64,000 nt of DNA from Candolleomyces eurysporus. Taxonomy: Eukaryota > Basidiomycota > Agaricomycetes > Agaricales > Psathyrellaceae. The position numbers were made by a program, and so were the translations under genes. The stretch's first letter is position 1, and every line of letters starts with the position of its first letter. Where the stretch lies: NCBI GenBank assembly GCA_027579435.1, contig JANBPK010000717.1:69987-133986 (forward strand), in the 5' to 3' direction. Below the pieces are notes generated by a model that saw nothing but the letters and a program-made list of their open reading frames with translations, ran no database searches and had not been told where the DNA came from. This document shows, one piece after another, positions 57,183 through 64,000 of this stretch.

Positions 57183-60100
57183 AAACCTTGCGCCCAAGTT
57201 CTGGAGAGAAATTCTCAGCATCAACCAGCCAACCTCCTCCACTCATCACGCTATTCGAGCATAATCCTACCTTCCCAACGCTCTCCGCTTTGTCTGACTG
57301 ATTACTATCGAATTACGATACCCTGTTGGAACCTTGTATTGATATTCGATCATGTACTCGTCTAGGACTTCTTTCAAACAGTGCCGATTATCAGAACAAA
57401 TCGATTTACCGTCGAGATGCGCAAGAGGATCATGAGAGGCCTTGGCTCTCAACTGTCAGCTGCTAGGAGACGACGCAATCTTTGTCTATCTATCATTCAG
57501 TCGCTCTCTCGTGTATGAGGAGAGGGTTAGGGTTGTACTGGACAGATATCGCATCAGTTTGCTAAATAAGGACAATCGGAGCTCCAGTGGATGGGCGCCT
57601 GTCAGTGGCGAGCCGCCTACCAAGGGCGCCGATGGAGCCCTCCAAGCTCTTTGACTGCCAACCGGATGCATTTATCCCATTCCGTTTTAATGAGCGGAAT
57701 TCGCTGCCGCCACATTCCGATCCCGATTTGAGCGACTCTTCTTGTTCATAAGACCACGATGAAATCAGAATCATCAGCTTTCAGTGTTGCGTTGCGTTGC
57801 GATTTTCCAGCGATCAGTTACAGCCCATGGTATGACCAATGCGAATTTTCTCGTATCGCTGTACTAGTAGGTCAGCAAGTTAACGTCGCACCCTCCTGTT
57901 ATGCAACCAAACAAGGCGTAGCTAGGCCGTCATCGCCTTCGAATCGCTGGGCGAGTCTTATCGCCTTGTCCCTGAGCAATATACTGATTCTTCAGTGATT
58001 CTTTCAAGCCCTAATCAAGTCAGTACTGAAGTCCACATGGCTCGGTGCTCGCCTCTATTAGATCGACCAGGTACCGGGTCTTCCTTGAGAAGTGATACCA
58101 ATCAGCGGATGTATATCGAAACGATGGGACAAGACAAAACAGACAGACCTCAGAAGTTTTCGCGAAGCCGCTTGCTTAAACTTTATGATGATGAATCTTA
58201 TCACTCCTGAAATGTTGAAAAAGAAAAATAGCGACAGATGGATGGAGGAGGGGGAGTGCGTATGATACTTATCAGTTTGCCTCCATGATCCAAACATTCA
58301 CTCAAGCGACAGCAAGCTGAGGACGGAACTTGTCAAACTGGGTTCACGCGTCCGATTGAGTTCTGTCGACCCCTCGCTTAAACAAGGGCTGGGCGTAACA
58401 TAAACAACCAGAGCTCCGTGTTCCCACCGGTACTAGAATAAATCCTATTGTAATCTATTCTATGTTGGACCTCTCCGTATACCGATCATATCGTATTGAG
58501 AAGTAGAAGGGCAAGAAGACTGCAGTAGCACTAGCGCTGAAGATCCCTTCAATAGGAAACTTGAACATACTCCGAACTGAAAGCATCATTCTGCAAAAGA
58601 GCCTAGAGTAAACATCGCTGCCGTAGAGCCGGTGGTATACAAGCTCCTTGACCTTGGGAGGAGAACTTCTTCGAATTCAATCACCTGACAAGCCCTTGTT
58701 CAGCATTCGACCATTGGAGCCCAGCGAAACGGAGGTATAAGTCAAGAGAAAGAAGACGGCGCGGCGCGGTGCCAGTGACGTTGAAGTTGAAGGAGAACTT
58801 GGAAGCTTTGAGGTTCTTGAGTTATTTCCGATGGTCCGGGATATCACTGAGGGACCTTGTCGCACATCCTCTATGGAGGACTTTGCGGCAGGAGGATCGG
58901 TTCGTGAAAATTTGCGGTTTGGAAATAGCCAGGCCAAGCGATGTCGTCGTATGGCGGGTGCGAACAGTACCACATTGACATGATTCCGAGCCGCAACTTT
59001 CACGGCGATCCATTGAGTGTCAAGGAACAGTGGGCAGGATCTCTGTCAACGACATAGATAGTCAATCGATCGCGCAACCGTTGCCAAAGACCAGTGGCCT
59101 ATCCTCGAAGAATTTCCGGGAGGCGCATTCCAGAAAAAGTACCCGACGTTGAATGTGGGTAACGGTGGCACAGTACTCCGAGTCGACGTCCGTCCGTACG
59201 CGGGATCGTGCGTTAAAACGTTAGCCAACCGACCCCTTCTAGAACGATTTCGCAGAACAATTAGGTTGTGCGTACGTACGCACCTACCCACGTGGAAAAA
59301 ACATAACTCAAAAGACAAAAGGGAAGGAAGCCTGGCTAGCAGGGTAAAGGGGAAGCAGAGATCCTCACCTGGAATAGTAGTCAACCAGGCTGTCCTCAAG
59401 TGGGCACAGCAAAGAAAGGAAATAGCGAATCGACGTACGGTCGGCCGGAAATCTCTGTGCGAGTTAGCATTTGAATTCATCCAAGGGGAAGGAACTTGGC
59501 TATGGCACTGATGGTGGCGTCAAGCACAGACCTTCGAATATGTTGCTACCACACGAAAAGAGTATATGCGAGATGAGATGGGCTACATACTCACTACTTT
59601 GGACCGTGTCCGTTGTGGATTGAGGTTCCTTCCATTTGATCCATCATGAGCGCACAGGATGAATTTCGGGGCGCCACCAATGTTACCCATTCTGTTTAGA
59701 CGTGGAAAGGGACTGGGGCCACTATGAAGGTTGCGGTCCCCAAGCCTACCATCCAAACTGCGGCGCGCTCGGTCGCGCATCGTTCCGTATCCACCGCGCT
59801 CCAGTAACGCAAGGTAAAGGGACAGATTGTGGCAAGCCTAAATCTTCCTGCAACGGCATAGAGCATTTAGGGCAGTGACCAAAGATGAAATGTTGCGGAA
59901 ACATCAATCTCAGTTTACGTTATGACGAGTGAAGCATCCTCACCTTCCTCCAATCCTTGAGTTAGACCTGGGAACCGGAGTATGGACAGATCCCAAATCG
60001 GTTCTGCATCATACAACAATGGGCAAATGTTTACCCACCCAAAGTACGATTTGGACGTGCGAGAGTAAGGAAGCCTGGATAAGATAATCAATGGCTCGGG

Positions 60101-60322
60101 AAAATAACGTTTGATTGAGGGAGCCGCAATCGCATTAGGATCCTAGAATTATATAAGTGTTCGACGCAGTCTGTTACAAGTTATCTAAAATAAAGTCTAC
60201 ATCAGTCCATAGATAGTAGCAAACGGTGTCCGAGTCCATCAAATAGAGAAAATGCCATCGTACAACAACAGGACCGTAGCTGGGTCGTCATCGTAAATAC
60301 ACATTTACGCATGGGAATTAGT
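57183..60322. other. 3.1 kb without a recognised gene
   Basis: Open stretches exist (58677-59003 minus, 59046-59480 minus, 58760-58980 plus), but none shows a domain or a coherent set of exons. This could be decayed coding DNA. No tRNA was found. Confidence 0.4.
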
Positions 60323-63300
60323 TCAAGAACCGGCACAAGTAGCCGTTGGGAGAGCTGCAGACACGGCGTCCCACGCGCTGCACAGAAGTTTGTCATCTAG
60401 AAGAAGTTGAGAAGTTTAAGGTACTGACCTGGGATACGAACATCCGGCAACAGGGCTGCAGGAATAAAGCCGGCGGTCAGCAACGCGTTGAATCTCAACT
60501 TCAAACAGTTATGGAAGAAAATATACTGACACATAAGCAGGCTCATTGTCGTCGGGATTATTCCAGCCAGAGCCCACGGCGACGGAAGGTGCAGCGGTGA
60601 ATGTAGGCCCGGCTAGCGTTTTCAGTGTCCCCGTCGGAGTGTATGTAGGGAGAAGCCCGATCTGGGTGCCTGAAAAAGAAGGAGAAATCGTCGCAGGAGG
60701 GAACGGGTGCGAAGCTGACGCGGTAGGGTCGAGAGTCCCCGCTCCCGCCTATGAGAAATGTTTTAATTAAAAAAGGAACATGTAGTAACGCGGGTCTTTA
60801 CTTACGCCACCAGTAGCAGTTGCAGGGAAACTGCCATCAAATATTTGNGAGCTCCCCAAGACCTGAGCACAGTGCCCAATGGCCTCCCGTGGGTCTGACG
60901 GAGAAATATAATTAGCATGCATGATGATTTGCNGAGGCGNGCATAATCACCCTTCGGNATCCAGCCGCGCTCCAANCCGAGCTGATAATGCCACATCGGG
61001 GAGGAAGAGGTACCAAGCGTGGTCGAGTTGCCAATCCTCCATGTCCAGAAAAAGAAGTTCTGAAGGGCGTCCATGGAGGCTAGTGTGACTTGCTTGAGAC
61101 CATCGATCACGGACGAGTCCCAGGACTACAGGGATAGTTAGCCAAAGAGATTAGACATATTCAAACGAAANGAACGCACGGCCCAATCGTCCCAAACGCT
61201 GCACCCNGCAATCGCATCAGACTGCATACCATTGAGCCTGGAGCGATACGTAAGATAAGAAGACGCTGAGAAAGTGAGTAACAAACCAGAGGCCACAATT
61301 ATTGATCGCAGTTGAGAATTCGCCGCCAACAGTGACACCGAAAACACTCTGTGACTGATTCGTTGCAATGGCCCATTGACTACAACTCAATCAGATTGGT
61401 TTCCAAAAGAGAAAGGAAGTGAACACACCAAGGTCTCGGCGCACTGGACTCAGGCCTACGAGAACGCCGTCATCGGAGGAATCCTCGGAAGTATATTCAA
61501 GGAGGTACTTACGTGCTGTTTGGGTCACCCATGAAAGCGAGGTACTTTCGAGAATATTGAGATTAGCGTTGCGAGTTTCAGGATGCCAACCAAACATACC
61601 GGATGTTGATCTAGGACGACTCGATCGGATCCAGCAAGGAAGCTATTGAATAGTGAGTATATNGCGACACAACCAACGCGACTTGTTGACGAACCCTTCC
61701 CAGATTGCAGGCTGTCAGAGATCGAAACATGTATGAGAATTCCAGAAACCGAAAGCAAGATCTGGGCACTCACTCCCTGGAAGCCCTCGTGGATCGCAAT
61801 AAACGGGCCGTTTCCGGCGCCTGTTCCACTATAAGGATATACTGTAAGTCTCAAAAATTCTTTTTACAGTGTAGAGGGATGAGTACCTTGCCTCTCGAAT
61901 AGCTTCATAAGCAGCGTAATAGAAGCTCTGAACAGCTTCTTGTCCTATCGTTGCCCACAAGATTTCATTCACGATGCCCACGCTAGGAAAGCTGTCAGGC
62001 TTACAAACATGACCGGGGGCAAAAATGCTCACATCTGAACGACGTCTTTATACTGAGGTTGGCTGACGAATTCTGTAAAGATTCGCAGGTAAGTCAACGT
62101 CCTCTGGGCATTCGCGATGCCCATGACCCCATGCATGCTAGAAGGCGGTGAAATCAGTTCGACTTCTCCCTTCGCAATGAGATAAGGTTCTCTCACAAGT
62201 TGACGGTGCCACCTTGAGGAAAATAATATGAGATCCCCGACAGTCACGCAAAGAGAAGGGCATGGTTAACGTACTTTTCCCAGAATGATTCTTCACAGCG
62301 CCCACAAGTTATCAGACAACGGAGATCTTCTGACCATGACAGTCACTCACCCATCCGTTCTGACTGCCAGGAAGAGCGTGGAGGTCTAGATAGATACGAA
62401 TCCCGTACTTCCTTCCCCATTGTATGCTGTACGGCGTAAGTGACAGATAATGCGAATCCAGAAGGAGCTTACGCTTTCAAGAAGTAGGTCCAAGAAGTGC
62501 CGACCAAGAAAGGTTCATCGTTCATGGTTTCAATTGCCCAGAAGCCAATGGGTATACGAACCCAGTTCAAACCAGCCGCTGCAAATAAGAACTTTAGTGT
62601 GAGAGCAATATATCACAAGAAGGATAGTCTACAAACCTGCAATGTCGGCGAAGTCCTTTTCAGTCTAGAAGCAAAGTCAATACGTTGAGAAACGAGATCA
62701 AAAGGGAAAGGATCTACGATGAAGGTTTTGTAATGGTTCTCCATTTCTTCAGCCAACTTGTCACCCATAGCTTGNGATAGCGTCCACTCATCGAGAACAG
62801 TTATGCCTCTGTCATTGGTGACATATTTCTCGTACAAGCCAGGGCAAATAAAAGGCTCCGTTACTGCAGTACGACCACTATTAGCTTCGGCCCTCGGAGG
62901 ACAAGGAGAGAATACGAACCAAGCCATCCACTGGACGATCGCAAGAAGAGAACGGATCAGATCGTGAAACTATTGTAAAGTAGAGCGTTGGCTTATGCTA
63001 CGCACCCAAGATTGACCCCACGAATGTGGTGCTCTCCCCATTTCCACTCTTCAGCACCTATCCGAGGACTCCACTCTTGAGCCTTCCCGCCGTTTCCAAA
63101 CGGTTTTGACGGGTCGGCGACCCAATCTCCACCAAAATCATTGTTGTANGTGAACGTGGAACCGTCCGCCATCGTCACCAGGCTGCCTGCCTTGCCAGAT
63201 GTGCCAGATTCCCCCAAACCGCCGTTAGGTCCAGTAGTTGCGGAACCATTTCCTGCAGCNGAATTTGAGCTCTTCTTCTTCCCAACCGTGAAAATGAGGG

Positions 63301-63681
63301 CAAGAGCGATCGCCACAGCAATCGCGACGATAGCTGCTACGCCTAGAACAATTTTCAACAGCTTGCTCCTCTTTGCTTTCGAGGCACCGTCAGCCGTTGC
63401 GGCACCTGCACGATCCAAGTAGGGACTCGAGTTGTTGTTCGCTGAGTTGAGCATCGGAGAGCCGTCTTCACGATCCCGGTACTGGATGGGTTGCGGTGAG
63501 CTCGACAACTTGAACGGACACGATGTCCGTTTCAGACACNCACCATGTTTAATAGCTCGTCTTCACCNGTCGAGCCTGGTCGTTCTGGCCGTGCTGCACC
63601 TACAGGGAGTCGACTCGAGGTTTCCGTCATTTCCAGGTTGTCCCTGGAAGGGATGTGAGCGTATGCGCCCACTGTCGCCAT
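60323..63681 (-). CDS. GH5 exo-beta-1,3-glucanase, membrane-anchored
   Basis: Start MATVGAYAHIPSRDNLEMTE at 63681; end SAWDAVSAALPTATCAGS at 60323. After exon 1 (63681-63544) comes a basic/hydrophobic anchor (KRSKLLKIVLGVAAIVAIAV continuing to LIFTVGKKK), so the enzyme is a type II membrane protein facing outward. The GH5 catalytic domain follows: NLGGWLVTEPFICPG (built across an 11-base microexon at 62930-62920), TEKDFADIAAAGLNWVRIPI, IYLDLHALPGSQNGW|NHSGK, HGVMGIANAQRTLTYLRIFT, FGIVNEI (acid/base Glu), VVLDQHP and VTVGGEFSTAINNCG (nucleophile Glu). Family members trim or remodel cell-wall beta-1,3-glucan. Many short introns and several Ns are present, so the exon chain in the last third is approximate. 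Confidence 0.85.
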
Positions 63682-64000
63682 GGTGGAGGAGGAAGAAGAA
63701 TGGAGAGAGCAAATTGGCGGCGGACACTGAGCCTGTCATAAGGGTCACAACTAAAAATAGATAGGTAACCGTCGGTGACTAAATTGGGAAATTGCAGGGT
63801 CAACGAGGGCGCTAACTTGAACCGCACCCCTTCATATCGAATGAAGACGAGGCCCAGGCTCAATCATATGTAAAAATTTCGACTGGTACACNTCAATCTG
63901 AATATTTCTTCCTGGCACATATTTAGGGGGTCGCTGTGTACGATGGATTTGGACGACTCACATCATCACCGGTCTNCTGCGGATTTCGTGAAGGCTGTGA
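63682..64000. other. Upstream of the GH5 gene to the window end
   Basis: Probable promoter of the minus-strand GH5 gene. No further gene is recognised before the window ends. Confidence 0.3.

Overview
This window is nuclear DNA from a filamentous basidiomycete, most likely an Agaricomycete. Genes are interrupted by many introns of about 48-70 bases. The gene families fit that group: BTB/POZ genes of the large Agaricomycete expansion, an F-box gene, a NACHT gene with the CHPxTR leader, an SRPK-like kinase relic, WOPR regulators, Ser/Thr-rich secreted proteins and a membrane-anchored GH5 glucanase. The assembly is rough. Single N bases often sit exactly where a reading frame breaks, and two G-homopolymers also break frames, so several apparent frameshifts are probably sequence errors.

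Layout. 1-2.1 kb is N-rich and holds a cytochrome P450 relic. 2.2-3.6 and 5.1-6.0 kb hold two Ser/Thr-rich secreted proteins that share a leader exon and an intron position. 6.5-7.2 kb holds a small Lys/Ser-rich gene. 7.6-18 kb is a minus-strand run: a Bbc1/Aim3-like actin-patch protein, an F-box protein, and an RRM+YTH (m6A reader) protein. 18-22 kb is gene-poor and includes a roughly 350-bp tandem repeat array. 22-30 kb holds two BTB family genes (opposite strands) on either side of eIF3i and a secreted protein with a hydrophobic tail. 30.3-34.5 kb is a Ser/Thr protein kinase on the minus strand.

34.8-53.1 kb is the standout. A two-gene cassette is repeated head-to-tail three times, with a fourth, truncated border. 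Gene A is an uncharacterised family with an SASWGLA motif. Gene B is a WOPR (Gti1/Pac2, Wor1-like) transcription regulator. The first cassette carries a 2.3-kb insertion with terminal inverted repeats between A and B, a one-base frameshift in A, and an amplified coding minisatellite at the end of B. The second cassette has a shortened, diverged B. The third looks the most intact.

53.3-54.8 kb is a NACHT NTPase on the minus strand, directly after the truncated fourth border. 55.6-57.2 kb is a decayed SRPK-like kinase. 60.3-63.7 kb is a GH5 exo-beta-1,3-glucanase with an N-terminal membrane anchor (minus strand). The remaining gaps hold nothing I can name.

Functionally, the housekeeping genes (eIF3i, Bbc1-like, YTH, GH5) are spread among fast-evolving accessory genes. 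WOPR proteins are known switch regulators of fungal morphology, so a triplicated A+WOPR cassette beside an NLR-type gene may be a young, expanding regulatory locus. That last point is inference.
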